A DNA stretch of 64,000 nucleotides from Enterobacter chengduensis (GTDB lineage Bacteria > Pseudomonadota > Gammaproteobacteria > Enterobacterales > Enterobacteriaceae), in contig NZ_CP043318.1 of NCBI RefSeq assembly GCF_001984825.2, forward strand, positions 2,294,001 through 2,358,000, read 5' to 3'. Below, one piece after another: positions 63,994 to 64,000 of the stretch. Position numbers and translations under genes: made by a program. The stretch's first letter is position 1; the number at the start of each line of letters is the position of its first letter. The notes under the pieces are model-generated. The model was not told the DNA's origin. It saw only the letters and a program-made list of their open reading frames with translations, and did no database searches.

Positions 63994-64000
63994 ATGACGC
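63994..64000 (+). CDS. Possible start of the next gene (cut by the window end)
   Basis: An ATG at 63994 is followed by only four more bases. An AGAGA sequence lies nine bases upstream. It may be the third gene of the rsp unit, but too little is visible to say. Confidence 0.25.

Noticed and set aside
1..64000. tRNA, rRNA, replication origin or complete prophage
   Set aside because: No tRNA-like cloverleaf, rRNA sequence, DnaA-box cluster or phage structural genes were recognised on either strand.

Overview
The window looks like a piece of an Enterobacter-type (Enterobacterales) chromosome. Most genes are close relatives of Escherichia coli K-12 genes and keep the E. coli order, read here in reverse: tqsA, mdtJ-mdtI, ydgD, ydgU, asr, then ynfM/ynfL, mlc, bioD2 (ynfK), clcB, then dmsD, a ynfE/F-type reductase, ynfD, ynfC, speG, ynfB, ynfA, rspA and rspB. 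Blocks absent from that place in E. coli are inserted into this backbone. GC content is high over most genes and falls in the IS flanks, the gene fragment at 1483-2619 and the 3' end of the PAAR toxin gene. I saw no tRNA, rRNA or CRISPR array.

Layout. 1-2965: AT-rich flank, one IS3-family element and a gene fragment cut by it. 2966-8494: SOS-controlled umuDC, yajD, a PhzF-family gene divergent from a flavin monooxygenase, and tqsA. 8593-13436: mdtJI spermidine exporter with a possible upstream-ORF leader, a CHASE4-GGDEF-EAL protein, ydgD, the 27-residue ydgU, and asr with an exact RstA box. 13883-24476: an M32 carboxypeptidase and the complete puu putrescine catabolic cluster with PuuR-like operators. 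24505-30162: ynfM/ynfL, mlc, bioD2, clcB. 30453-32655: an orphan PAAR / S-pyocin / nuclease-type toxin gene with its immunity gene. 32691-36123: an OsmU-type osmoprotectant ABC transporter. 36392-48127: an accessory set of transporters, LysR regulators and small enzymes, including a LexA-controlled yebG. 48051-53670: rarA-oqxAB-oqxR. 53964-55679: a SulP transporter. 55724-58980: decayed DMSO/selenate reductase locus with its chaperone dmsD. 59003-63921: the conserved ynfD-rspB segment.

How the genes work together. Polyamine handling recurs: MdtJI exports spermidine, SpeG acetylates it, and PuuA-E with PuuP import and degrade putrescine. Stress responses form a second theme: acid shock (asr), SOS mutagenesis (umuDC, yebG), osmotic stress (OsmU-like transporter) and multidrug efflux (RarA, OqxR, OqxAB).

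Most worth a second look: a 15-bp perfect inverted repeat covering the ribosome-binding region of the ynfF-type gene; the combined frameshift and ynfGH loss in that operon; the PAAR-toxin/immunity pair; a speG whose reading frame shifts near its end and runs through a REP element; the candidate MdtU-like leader ORF; and paired NsrR-like sequence motifs between rarA and oqxA. Assignments rest on recognition of protein families and motifs by eye; no search or alignment was run.
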